A DNA stretch of 60,409 nucleotides. It comes from an uncultured Clostridia bacterium (lineage in GTDB: Bacteria; Bacillota; Clostridia; Oscillospirales; Acutalibacteraceae). The stretch lies in the NCBI GenBank assembly GCA_947170465.1, contig CAMVTS010000008.1:1-60409 (forward strand), given 5' to 3'. Positions 26,227-34,004 of this stretch are shown here, in pieces (the stretch's first letter is position 1; each line of letters opens with the position of its first letter). The position numbers and the translations under genes are program-made. The notes beneath the pieces are model-generated. The model had not been told where the DNA came from and did not search any database. It was given only the letters and a program-made list of their open reading frames with translations.

Positions 26227-26256
26227 GGGGCAACCGCAACGGTTGCCCCTGTTTTT
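26227..26256 (+). terminator. terminator between convergent genes
   Basis: GGGGCAACC (26227-26235) and GGTTGCCCC (26241-26249) with a 5-base loop, then TGTTTTT. Confidence 0.85.
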
Positions 26257-26263
26257 ATCCATA

Positions 26264-27724
26264 TTAATAAATGATAACCGGTGTGCCGTAGTCAGTGCGC
26301 TCATAGAGCAGCTTCACCTTCTCGTAAGGCGTATTGACGCAGCCGTGAGAGCCGTTGCCCTGATAGATAGAGCCGCCGAAGCTCGAACGCCAGCTGGCGT
26401 CGTGAATACCGCAGCCGCCGTAGAAGCCCATCCAATAGTTGACAAAGGAGGAGTAGCCCGGTCCGGTGAGGGTGGTATCGGTCGCGCGTGAATCGACGCT
26501 GAATCTGCCGGTCGGCGTATCACATTCGCCGTCGGCGTTGCCGGTGACAACGTCGGTGTCAAGAATCAGCTCGCCGTTCTCAAAATACCACATGTGCTGC
26601 TGGTCAATGCTGATTTCGATATAGGTGCCGCCGGATGAGGTCTTGGCGGAAGCGCTTGACTTGGAACCGTCGGACTTGACCTCCTGCGGCGCGTCCTTGT
26701 TTATCTTGACCGCGCAGGTTGACCAGGTGCCGGTGGTCTCTTCACCGTATTCCTTGGTGTAGGGCTGAATGCGGAAGTAATAGGTCGCGTCCGGCGTCAG
26801 CTTGTCGGTAGTAAAGTAGTTGCTCGTGGTGGAATCCACATATGTAAACTTGCCGTCCTTACTGTCGGATTGGTAGATGTTGAAGCCCTCGGCATATTTG
26901 TTGTCGTTCCAGCTGAGCATCGCGCGGGAAGCCTTGCTGGTGGCAATCAGCTCTCCGGGTGAGGACAAGCCGCTGATAATGCGGAGCTTGCCGCCTTCGC
27001 CGGTGTAAACCGCCTTGCCGTAGAGCTTGCGGTAGGCGCACACGCTGTAAAGATACGGCTCGCCTTCCTCCACCTTGTCGTCCTCAAAATAAGTGGTCTT
27101 GGGATCCTCAATGGTGCCGACCAGCTCAAATTTATTCTTGGATTTTCTGCAGGCGCGGTAGATGTAGTAGCCGTCGGCGTTTTCCTTGGGCTTCCAGCTC
27201 AGTCCGAGCACCTTGGAGGAACGCTCGACGTCCAGTCCGGTCACCGCGTCAGGCTGGGTGGCTGTCTTTTTCTCGACACCCTTGCCCTCGTAAACCATTT
27301 CTCCCTGACGGCTGAACGGCGCTACACGGAACCAATACTGCGTGCCGGGCTTGAGCTTGCTGACCGAGACGGTCGGCTCGGTGACCTCGGCGACCTTTTC
27401 AAAGGTGTCGGAGCTGTCCTTGTCGCAGACGTAGACATAGTATCCCGTTGCGCCAAACGCCTTGTCCCACGTGAGGGTGACGGAATCCGTCTTTTTGCTG
27501 GTTTTTTTCAGATTGGTAATGGTGCCAAGCGTGTGCACCGGCAGGGAATCCGTCTGCACCGGAATCACATCCAGCACCTTTTGCTTTGCCACCTGCACCG
27601 CCGCAGGTTTCTTGACAGCTGACTCCTGCCTGCCGGAAGCCGCCGCAATACCGACTACCGTCACAGAGGAAGCCACCACCAGCGTACTGAGCAGGGCAAT
27701 CATCCAGATTCTTGTTTTTTTCAT
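26264..27724 (-). CDS. L,D-transpeptidase (YkuD) with three fibronectin-III domains
   Basis: The 486-residue exported protein has an N-terminal signal or anchor (MKKTRIWMIALLSTLVV), three Fn3-like repeats (about residues 65-160, 160-255 and 255-345, with TWDKAFGATGYYVYV, SWKPKENADGYYIYR and SWNDNKYAEGFNIYQ), a Ser/Lys linker and a C-terminal YkuD catalytic domain. The catalytic signature is GIHDASW followed by SHGCVN, with the nucleophile Cys near residue 464. It cross-links peptidoglycan stems by 3-3 bonds or attaches proteins to the wall, and such enzymes give tolerance to many beta-lactams. It is convergent with the XRE regulator gene. Confidence 0.93.
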   Translation of the reverse strand: MKKTRIWMIALLSTLVVASSVTVVGIAAASGRQESAVKKPAAVQVAKQKVLDVIPVQTDSLPVHTLGTITNLKKTSKKTDSVTLTWDKAFGATGYYVYVCDKDSSDTFEKVAEVTEPTVSVSKLKPGTQYWFRVAPFSRQGEMVYEGKGVEKKTATQPDAVTGLDVERSSKVLGLSWKPKENADGYYIYRACRKSKNKFELVGTIEDPKTTYFEDDKVEEGEPYLYSVCAYRKLYGKAVYTGEGGKLRIISGLSSPGELIATSKASRAMLSWNDNKYAEGFNIYQSDSKDGKFTYVDSTTSNYFTTDKLTPDATYYFRIQPYTKEYGEETTGTWSTCAVKINKDAPQEVKSDGSKSSASAKTSSGGTYIEISIDQQHMWYFENGELILDTDVVTGNADGECDTPTGRFSVDSRATDTTLTGPGYSSFVNYWMGFYGGCGIHDASWRSSFGGSIYQGNGSHGCVNTPYEKVKLLYERTDYGTPVIIY

Positions 27725-27774
27725 TTGTGTAACCCCTTCGCGTCCGCCGGAATGCGGACGGCGTTTTTTACTGA

Positions 27775-28263
27775 TTAATGCTCTACCACAGACTTCCGAA
27801 CAGCCATTTTGAGGCGCTCAAAAGGAGTGTCCTTGTCTGTTATCTGCTTGTGACTGAGTTCACGGTTCCAGAGATTGGATGCGCTGGACTGGGTGTGCAT
27901 CTGCAACACGATTTTCTCACGCTCCATCAGCGCGAACAGCTCACTGAGCGTTTGGCAGGAGTCTATCGCGTTCAGAATCCGGCGCTTATCCTCGTAGGAG
28001 CGCTGCGGCGGCGTGTAGCCTATCGCCTTGAGCACCTCCGCTTTAAGGCGTTCGAGCGGTGTATCGCTGCCGGCGATAATATCCTTGGCGGACAGCACGC
28101 GCGGTTTGAGGTTGGACGCACCGGACTGGGAATGCATCTGTATGGTGATGCCCTCCAGCTGTATCAGCGCAAAGAGCTGACTGAGCGAGGTACAGTCCTG
28201 AATCGCCTTTATCAGCTCCGGGCGGCTCTTTTTGCGGTAGCCGTTCTGTGGAATACGGTTCAC
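27775..28263 (-). CDS. unknown protein made of two tandem ~62-residue repeats
   Basis: The 162-residue cytoplasmic product is not recognised. It is an internal duplication: residues about 20-83 and 92-156 align throughout, sharing LS(Q/E)LFAL, (I/L)QMH(S/T)QS(G/S)ASNL and DTP(L/F)ERLK. The conserved QMHxQSxASNL core is polar and could bind nucleic acid or a small ligand. The start is GTG at 28263, with AGGGGGTGATT just upstream. It is transcribed toward the L,D-transpeptidase gene with a 50-base gap and may be co-expressed with it. Confidence 0.75.
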   Translation of the reverse strand: MNRIPQNGYRKKSRPELIKAIQDCTSLSQLFALIQLEGITIQMHSQSGASNLKPRVLSAKDIIAGSDTPLERLKAEVLKAIGYTPPQRSYEDKRRILNAIDSCQTLSELFALMEREKIVLQMHTQSSASNLWNRELSHKQITDKDTPFERLKMAVRKSVVEH

Positions 28264-28357
28264 TCAATCACCCCCTAACTATTAGAAATATATACCCACC
28301 TTACCTTATTATACTTAAAAAGAGAAAAATTTTCAATAGGATTTTGAGATTTATTTA

Positions 28358-28386
28358 TTTACATACGATTTTCTTTGTGTTATGAT
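28358..28386 (+). promoter_or_regulatory. promoter of the GH25 lysozyme gene
   Basis: TTTACA (28358-28363), 17 bases, TATGAT (28381-28386), 30 bases before the chosen ATG. Confidence 0.75.
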
Positions 28387-28417
28387 AAACATACTTCAAA
28401 AAAGAGGAAGTGACAAG

Positions 28418-29353
28418 ATGAGAAAAATTTTGACAGTATTTTTAGCCGGTTCCCTGGCAGCCGTGGCGATTCTGGGCGGCTGTTCGGCTAAACAGCCGGC
28501 ACAAAACAGCAGCTCCTCCGCTGTTTCCAATGAAAGCAAGGTCGCGACGACAGCAGCGCCGGTGGAAGATACCACCGTGGTGACAACCGGCGACAAAATC
28601 CATATCAACGACAACACCCTCGGCGATATCTGGATTTCAGAGCTCGACGGCGTGAAGAAAAACACCCTCAACAACGACAACTTCACGGCGGACGCGAATT
28701 TTAAGTATTACAGTGAAAACGGCAAGCCGGCATCTATGGAGGGCATTGACGTTTCCTCGTTCAGCGGTGAGATTGACTGGGCAAAGGTCAAAAAAGCCGG
28801 CGTGGACTTCGCGATGGTGCGTCTCGGCGGCAGAGGCTACGGCGCGGAAGGCGGTATGTACACCGACGACAAGGCGTTGTCTAATATAGAAGGCGCGCGC
28901 AAGGAAGGTATCAAGGTCGGCGCGTATTTCTATTCGCAGGCGATTTCCAACGCCGAGGCAGAGGAAGAAGCTGACTACTGCAAGCAGATTCTCGGCGACA
29001 CCAAGCTGGACTTTCCGCTTGCCTTTGACTGGGAGATTGTCAAGGACGACGACGCGCGCACCGATAGCGTCAGCGCTACCCAGGCGACGGAATGTGCCGT
29101 TGCGTTCTGCGAAAAGGCGAAATCCTACGGCTACACGCCGATGGTTTACTCCCCCAGCCGCGAGTTATACTTTAAATATGACCTCTCACGGCTGAAGGAT
29201 TACGAAATATGGTACGTGGAATACAGCAGTCTGCCGGTATTCTATTATCAGTTCTCCATGTGGCAGTATTCCGAGAACGGCTCGGTAGACGGTATTGAGG
29301 GCAATGTCGACCTGAATATCTGCTTTACCGGCATTGCCGATTACGCAAAATGA
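28418..29353 (+). CDS. GH25 lysozyme-like lipoprotein
   Basis: The 311-residue product is a lipoprotein (lipobox LGGC) with a Ser/Thr/Val linker and a glycoside hydrolase family 25 domain from about residue 108. Catalytic elements are GIDVSSFSGEIDW (first Asp), VGAYFYSQA and AFDWE (the acid pair), with WQYSENGSVDGIEG near the end. GH25 enzymes are N-acetylmuramidases that cut peptidoglycan glycan strands; here it would act at the outer face of the membrane. The ATG at 28418 has GAGGAAGTGACAAG upstream and lies downstream of the promoter; an earlier ATG at 28382 lies within the -10. Confidence 0.92.
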   Translation: MRKILTVFLAGSLAAVAILGGCSAKQPAQNSSSSAVSNESKVATTAAPVEDTTVVTTGDKIHINDNTLGDIWISELDGVKKNTLNNDNFTADANFKYYSENGKPASMEGIDVSSFSGEIDWAKVKKAGVDFAMVRLGGRGYGAEGGMYTDDKALSNIEGARKEGIKVGAYFYSQAISNAEAEEEADYCKQILGDTKLDFPLAFDWEIVKDDDARTDSVSATQATECAVAFCEKAKSYGYTPMVYSPSRELYFKYDLSRLKDYEIWYVEYSSLPVFYYQFSMWQYSENGSVDGIEGNVDLNICFTGIADYAK

Positions 29354-29410
29354 TTACTTTTTGTTTAATTTCAGCAAAGATAATTACTGTTTGTATAATT
29401 TATACAAAGA
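29351..29410 (+). repeat. tandem direct repeat, two 30-base copies
   Basis: The units 29351-29380 and 29381-29410 match at 25 of 30 positions (shared cores ATTACT, TTTGT, TAATTT, CAAAGA). The first unit begins at the GH25 stop codon. The function is unknown; it lies just before that gene's terminator. Confidence 0.75.
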
Positions 29411-29435
29411 ATTATTGTAAGATATAACCAGTTTA

Positions 29436-29484
29436 TCGTGGTGATATTCGGTGTTTCGCTGAATATTATCACGATTTTATTTTC
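29436..29484 (+). terminator. terminator of the GH25 gene
   Basis: TCGTGGTGATATTC (29436-29449) pairs with GAATATTATCACGA (29461-29474) with two G-U pairs and an 11-base loop, then TTTTATTTT. Confidence 0.8.
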
Positions 29485-29489
29485 TCTTA

Positions 29490-29517
29490 TTGAAATTAAT
29501 TAAAATTTTGTTATAAT
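29490..29517 (+). promoter_or_regulatory. promoter of the M23 peptidase gene
   Basis: TTGAAA (29490-29495), 16 bases, TATAAT (29512-29517). Confidence 0.7.
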
Positions 29518-29573
29518 TAGGGTGTTGAGTTTGTTACGGAAATGTAACAGTTAATGAGATAGGAGAAATAATT

Positions 29574-30983
29574 GTGAAGACAAAATTCATTGGTTTGGAA
29601 GGCTACAATGAAATTGAGGGTCTGAACGAACCCAAAAAGCGCCGCGGCTCCTCTAAAGAGCTGAACACCGCGCAAAAGACTGTCCGCTTTATTAAGCGCG
29701 CGTCGAGATTGATTTTCAAGTCCAAGAAGAACAAGAAAGCCGCAAGACGCCGTTCGGTACTGGACAGACAATATATGATGAACAGACAGAACGCTGACGG
29801 CAATACAGCCATGGAAAGTCTGAGCTATCTCAGACGCAAGCCTGTTGTTTCCAAGCACAAGCACGCGGCTCCCACTCCCTACAGAACACATGGTTTTGTG
29901 AAAAAGAGAGCGGTTCTCGCGGTTGCGGCAAGTTTGACAGCTGTTCTGCTGACCGGCGTAACCGTTGCCAGCGCGCTTGACGCTCCAAAACCCGAGCCGC
30001 AGAAGCCTGAGATAAAGCCCGCTATTGCTGCCGCGACGGTTGACGAAGCGAAAAGTGTGAAGTATGACCTGGAAAATCCCGGTATGTACGCAAGCACCGC
30101 GCTCTCTTCCCTCTATATTGACAACGAGTTAATCGGCACTACCGCTGAGACGGACAAGCTCGACTACGAGCTGGATCAGGTACTGGTCAACGCGAGAGCG
30201 AAATATGATGATACCACAACCACCACATTTAATAATGAGGTTTACGTTGACAGACACAGCTATGACAGCAGCGAGCTGATGACCGCTGACGAAATCATGG
30301 CGAAGGCGGAGGGTAAATTCTCCGTCAGACTGGAAACCGACTGGTCGTATGACGTGGAGCTGGATTACGAATCCATCGTCACCTACGACGAAAACGAGGA
30401 CAGCAGCTACTCCAAGGTGATTACCGAGGGCAAGCAGGGCATTGAGCAGGTTGACGTGAGACTGGTTTACATTGACGGCGAGTTCTATGAGGCAAATGTC
30501 ATTGACACCACTGTCAAGCAGGAGCCCGTCAACGAGGAGCTCGTGCTCGGCTCCAAGCAGGGCGTCAAGGAAACCGCCGCTTCCGCCACCGGCGAAGCGT
30601 CCGGCAGCTTTATATGGCCTGTTCCCCACACCCACAACATCACCAGCAACTTTGAATGGCGCTGGGGCAGAATGCACCAGGGTATCGACATTGCAGGCGG
30701 CGACGACTACGGTCAGCCCATTATCGCGGCAGACGGCGGCAAGGTCACCTGGTCGGGCAATGACGGCGGCGGCTACGGCAACTATGTAATGATTGACCAC
30801 GGCAACGGTCTGATGACGGTTTACGGTCACGCAAGCGAGCTTGCCTGCTCCACCGGCGACTATGTTGCCCAGGGCGAAACCATCGCCTATATCGGTTCCA
30901 CCGGTAACTCCACCGGACCTCACCTCCACTTTGAAATCAGAGTGAACGGCGAACAGGTCAATCCGCTGGAATATGTATCCTAA
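29574..30983 (+). CDS. membrane-anchored M23 peptidase with G5 domain
   Basis: The 469-residue protein has an unusual ~110-residue, very basic cytoplasmic N-terminus (KKNKKAARRRSV), one membrane segment (about 113-132, VLAVAASLTAVLLTGVTVA), an outside linker, a G5-like domain (~245-330) and a C-terminal LytM/M23 domain. M23 metal ligands are in HQGIDIAGG and HLHFE, with VMIDHGNGLMTVYGH between, so the enzyme should be active. It cleaves peptidoglycan cross-bridges and resembles sporulation or cell-wall peptidases of the SpoIIQ/M23 type. The start is GTG at 29574 with AGGAGAAATAATT upstream. Confidence 0.92.
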   Translation: MKTKFIGLEGYNEIEGLNEPKKRRGSSKELNTAQKTVRFIKRASRLIFKSKKNKKAARRRSVLDRQYMMNRQNADGNTAMESLSYLRRKPVVSKHKHAAPTPYRTHGFVKKRAVLAVAASLTAVLLTGVTVASALDAPKPEPQKPEIKPAIAAATVDEAKSVKYDLENPGMYASTALSSLYIDNELIGTTAETDKLDYELDQVLVNARAKYDDTTTTTFNNEVYVDRHSYDSSELMTADEIMAKAEGKFSVRLETDWSYDVELDYESIVTYDENEDSSYSKVITEGKQGIEQVDVRLVYIDGEFYEANVIDTTVKQEPVNEELVLGSKQGVKETAASATGEASGSFIWPVPHTHNITSNFEWRWGRMHQGIDIAGGDDYGQPIIAADGGKVTWSGNDGGGYGNYVMIDHGNGLMTVYGHASELACSTGDYVAQGETIAYIGSTGNSTGPHLHFEIRVNGEQVNPLEYVS

Positions 30984-30990
30984 AATATCG

Positions 30991-31020
30991 AGGACGGCTC
31001 AGACGAGCCGTCCTTTTTCT
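30991..31020 (+). terminator. terminator of the M23 gene
   Basis: AGGACGGCTC / GAGCCGTCCT with a 4-base loop and TTTTTCT. The convergent small gene ends 2 bases beyond. Confidence 0.88.
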
Positions 31021-31021
31021 C

Positions 31022-31201
31022 TTATTTGAACATATACTGCGCCGTATCAACGATGTTTTCAAAGGTCTTGTAGGCGCGGTTGGCTTTTTTGCGGATTTTC
31101 GGGTTATCGTCCGCCATCTTTTTGCCGACATAGCCGACCGCCGCGCCTGCCATCATGCCGACGGCGACGCCTTTGACGACGTTCATCACATTTTTATTCA
31201 T
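31022..31201 (-). CDS. small YtxH-like protein
   Basis: Reading the minus strand gives a 59-residue product that begins MNKNVMNVVKGVAVGM and continues AGAAVGYVGKKMADD before a basic helical tail (IRKKANRAYKTFENI). A glycine/alanine-rich helix followed by a charged helix is the pattern of the small YtxH / gas-vesicle-like family, whose role is unknown. GGAGGTGATTGT gives a strong ribosome site 7 bases before the ATG, which is the best evidence that the gene is real. It is divergent from trmL. Confidence 0.75.
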   Translation of the reverse strand: MNKNVMNVVKGVAVGMMAGAAVGYVGKKMADDNPKIRKKANRAYKTFENIVDTAQYMFK

Positions 31202-31219
31202 ACAATCACCTCCGACCTA

Positions 31220-31248
31220 TTGATATTATTTGTACTTTGACTTAAAAT
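31220..31248 (+). promoter_or_regulatory. promoter of trmL
   Basis: TTGATA (31220-31225), 17 bases, TAAAAT (31243-31248). Confidence 0.6.
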
Positions 31249-31282
31249 ATAGTTGGAAATCAAATCAAAAGGAATGATTCAT

Positions 31283-31801
31283 TTGGCAAGGCTGAATTTG
31301 GTGCTCGTGGAACCGGAAATTCCGCAAAACACCGGCAATATTGCGCGTACCTGCGCCGCAACCGGCGCGGCGCTGCATCTGGTAGAGCCGCTGGGCTTCA
31401 AAATCGATGACAGAAAGCTCAAACGCGCCGGTCTGGATTACTGGAACCTGCTGGAAATCCATTATTACAAAAATCTGGACGATTTTTTTGAAAAAACAAA
31501 AGGCGGTCACTACTTTTTCTTCTCGACCAAGGGCACGCACCGCCACAGCGACGTGGATTTTCCGGACAACTGCTATCTTTTATTCGGAAAAGAAACACGC
31601 GGTCTGCCGGAACACCTGCTCATGCAGCACCCGAATGAAACCTTGAGAATTCCCATGATTGACGAAGCGCGCAGTCTGAACCTTTCCAACTCCGTGGCGA
31701 TTGCCGCTTATGAGGTCCTGCGGCAGTGGGATTATCCGGAATTGCTCAACAAAGGCGAGCTGCACCGTCACAAATGGTCAGACATTAACAATCTCTCTTA
31801 G
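31283..31801 (+). CDS. trmL: tRNA (cytidine(34)-2'-O)-methyltransferase TrmL
   Basis: The ~172-residue SPOUT enzyme methylates the wobble ribose of certain tRNA-Leu species. All family motifs are visible: NLVLVEPEIPQNTGNIART at the N-terminus, LVEPLGFKIDD, DYW, the SAM-knot motifs LLFGKETRGLP and IPM, and LNLSNSVAIAAYE at the end. AAAAGGA at 31267-31273 fits a TTG start at 31283 (9-base spacing); the ATG at 31274 is directly against that site and is less likely. A divergent small gene and pgk flank it. Confidence 0.92.
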   Translation: MARLNLVLVEPEIPQNTGNIARTCAATGAALHLVEPLGFKIDDRKLKRAGLDYWNLLEIHYYKNLDDFFEKTKGGHYFFFSTKGTHRHSDVDFPDNCYLLFGKETRGLPEHLLMQHPNETLRIPMIDEARSLNLSNSVAIAAYEVLRQWDYPELLNKGELHRHKWSDINNLS

Positions 31802-31829
31802 ATTTCGTAACAAATTTAACAATTTGCTA

Positions 31830-31858
31830 TTGCGCAACCGCGCGGTTTGTTGTATAAT
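31830..31858 (+). promoter_or_regulatory. promoter of the pgk-tpiA-gpmI operon
   Basis: TTGCGC (31830-31835), 17 bases, TATAAT (31853-31858). A perfect 12-base palindrome AACCGCGCGGTT (31836-31847) fills most of the spacer and may be an operator. Confidence 0.65.
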
Positions 31859-31915
31859 ATAGGAGATGTAAAAGGTAAATTTTACAAATCACTATACCGA
31901 AAGGATGGATTTACA

Positions 31916-33127
31916 ATGCAGCTTAACAAAGTATCCGTTGATGACATCAATGTAAAGGGCAAAAAAGTTCTTGTCCGCGTTGACTTCAACGTACCCCTCA
32001 AGGAAGGCGTTATCACCAACGACAACAGAATCGTTGCCGCCCTCCCCACCATCAAGAAATTAATCGCCGACGGCGGCAAGGTTATTCTTTGCTCCCACCT
32101 CGGCAAGCCCAAGAACGGTCCCGAGGAGAAGTTCTCCCTGGCTCCCGTCGCTGTCAGACTGAGTGAGCTGCTCGGTCAGGACGTTGTTTTCGCCAACGAC
32201 GACGAGGTTGTCGGCGAGAACGCCAAGAAGGCTGTTGCTGAAATGAGCGACGGCGACGTTGTTCTCCTCCAGAACACCCGTTTCAGAAAAGAAGAAACCA
32301 AGAACCTCGAGCCCTTCTCCGCTGAGCTCGCTTCTCTGGCTGACGTCTTCGTCATGGACGCGTTCGGCTCCGCTCACCGCGCTCACTGCTCCACTGCGGG
32401 CGTGACCGACCACATCAAGGACACCGCTGTCGGTTACCTCATGCAGAAAGAAATCAACTACCTCGGCAACGCGGTTGAAACCCCTGTCCGTCCCTTTGTT
32501 GCCATTCTCGGCGGCGCTAAGGTTGCTGACAAGCTCAACGTTATCTCCAACCTCCTTGAGAAGTGCGACACCCTCATCATCGGCGGCGGCATGGCTTACA
32601 CCTTCCTCAAGGCACAGGGCAAGGAAGTCGGCAAGTCTCTCGTTGACGACTCCAAGATTGACTACTGCAAGGATATGATTGCCAAGGCTGAGCAGCTCGG
32701 CAAAAAGCTTCTTCTCCCCGTTGACACCACCATCGCGGCTGACTTCCCGAACCCCATCGACGGTCCTATCGACGTTTCCGTTGTTGACGTAGACGCGATT
32801 CCGGCTGACATGGAAGGTCTCGATATCGGCACCAAGACGCAGGAACTCTTCGCTGAGGCGGTTAAGTCCGCTAAGACCGTTGTCTGGAATGGCCCGATGG
32901 GCGTATTTGAGAACCCCACCCTCGCAGCCGGCACCATCGCGGTTGCCAAGGCGCTTGCTGAGACCGACGCTACCACCATCATCGGCGGCGGCGACTCTGC
33001 TGCGGCTGTTATTCAGCTCGGCTTCGCCGACAAGATGAGCCACATCTCCACCGGCGGCGGCGCTTCTCTGGAATACCTCGAAGGCAAGACCCTTCCCGGT
33101 ATCGCTGTTATCGCTGACAAGGCATAA
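31916..33127 (+). CDS. pgk: phosphoglycerate kinase
   Basis: The 403-residue glycolytic enzyme transfers phosphate from 1,3-bisphosphoglycerate to ADP. Signatures are [14 protein letters not shown] near the N-terminus, [30 protein letters not shown], and the nucleotide-binding GGGDSAAAV with [13 protein letters not shown] at the C-terminus. The length is normal. AAAGGATGG precedes the ATG at 31916. It is first of pgk-tpiA-gpmI; the coding strand is rich in C-ending codons, as expected for a highly expressed gene. Confidence 0.97.
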   Translation: MQLNKVSVDDINVKGKKVLVRVDFNVPLKEGVITNDNRIVAALPTIKKLIADGGKVILCSHLGKPKNGPEEKFSLAPVAVRLSELLGQDVVFANDDEVVGENAKKAVAEMSDGDVVLLQNTRFRKEETKNLEPFSAELASLADVFVMDAFGSAHRAHCSTAGVTDHIKDTAVGYLMQKEINYLGNAVETPVRPFVAILGGAKVADKLNVISNLLEKCDTLIIGGGMAYTFLKAQGKEVGKSLVDDSKIDYCKDMIAKAEQLGKKLLLPVDTTIAADFPNPIDGPIDVSVVDVDAIPADMEGLDIGTKTQELFAEAVKSAKTVVWNGPMGVFENPTLAAGTIAVAKALAETDATTIIGGGDSAAAVIQLGFADKMSHISTGGGASLEYLEGKTLPGIAVIADKA

Positions 33128-33149
33128 TTTTACTGGCACCAACTAAAAC

Positions 33150-33185
33150 GGGCGGATTTCATATCCGCCCTTGTCATTATTTTTC
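33150..33185 (+). terminator. intercistronic hairpin between pgk and tpiA
   Basis: GGGCGGAT / ATCCGCCC with a 5-base loop, followed by a T-rich but interrupted tract. Probably partial termination or an RNA-processing and stability element, letting pgk exceed tpiA. Confidence 0.55.
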
Positions 33186-33203
33186 TTGAAAGGAATTATT
33201 ACC

Positions 33204-33971
33204 ATGGACAAGGCTAAGAGAAAGGCGATTATCGCCGGTAACTGGAAAATGAACAAGACTCCCAAGGAAGCAAAAGAGCTGCTGACCGCGATTGCTCCCC
33301 TGGTTGCGGACGCTGACTGCGAGGTTATCGCCTGCGTTCCTTATGTTGATTTGGCGGTTGCGCTGGAAGCAACTGCCGGCACCAATGTGAAAATCGGCGC
33401 TGAGAACTGCCACTGGGCTGAAAGCGGCGCTTTCACCGGCGAGATTTCTACCGGTATGCTCAAGGAAATCGGCGTGGAGTACGTTGTTCTCGGTCACTCC
33501 GAGCGCAGACAGTACTTCGGCGAGACCGACGAGACTGTCAACAAGAGAACCAAGGCTGCCCTGGCTGCCGGTCTGAAGCCCATCGTCTGCGTCGGCGAGC
33601 TTCTCTGGGAGCGCGAGTGCAACATCACCGAGGAAGTGATTGCGAGACAGATTAAGCTCGACCTCTGGGACGTTACCGAGGAAGAACTCAAAAACGTCGT
33701 TATCGCCTATGAGCCTGTATGGGCTATCGGCACCGGCAAGACTGCTACCTCCGATCAGGCCGAGGAAGTCTGCGCCTTCATCAGAGCGCAGCTCGCGAAG
33801 CTCTACAATCAGGACGCGGCTGACGCGGTGACCATTCAGTACGGCGGCTCTATGAATGACGGCAACGCCGACGAGCTCCTCTCCAAGACCAACGTTGACG
33901 GCGGTCTGATTGGCGGCGCTTCCCTGGTCGCGGAGAAATTCGCGGCTATCGTCAAGGCTGCTTCCAAATAA
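33204..33971 (+). CDS. tpiA: triose-phosphate isomerase
   Basis: The 255-residue TIM barrel interconverts glyceraldehyde 3-phosphate and dihydroxyacetone phosphate. Seen are AGNWKMNKT (catalytic Lys), the electrophilic His in LGHSERRQYFGE, the catalytic Glu in AYEPVWAIGTGKTAT (also the mobile loop) and the phosphate-binding IQYGGSM and GLIGGASL. AAAGGAATTATTACC precedes the ATG at 33204. It sits between pgk and gpmI. Confidence 0.97.
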   Translation: MDKAKRKAIIAGNWKMNKTPKEAKELLTAIAPLVADADCEVIACVPYVDLAVALEATAGTNVKIGAENCHWAESGAFTGEISTGMLKEIGVEYVVLGHSERRQYFGETDETVNKRTKAALAAGLKPIVCVGELLWERECNITEEVIARQIKLDLWDVTEEELKNVVIAYEPVWAIGTGKTATSDQAEEVCAFIRAQLAKLYNQDAADAVTIQYGGSMNDGNADELLSKTNVDGGLIGGASLVAEKFAAIVKAASK

Positions 33972-34004
33972 TTTGCAATTTACTTTGATGAAAGGGGTTT
34001 TTAT

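Noticed and set aside
27735..27772. GC-rich hairpin with a T-run after CGTCCGC/GCGGACG
   Set aside because: The T-run follows on the plus strand, where no gene ends, so it does not terminate the minus-strand genes; it is probably leader structure of the L,D-transpeptidase message.
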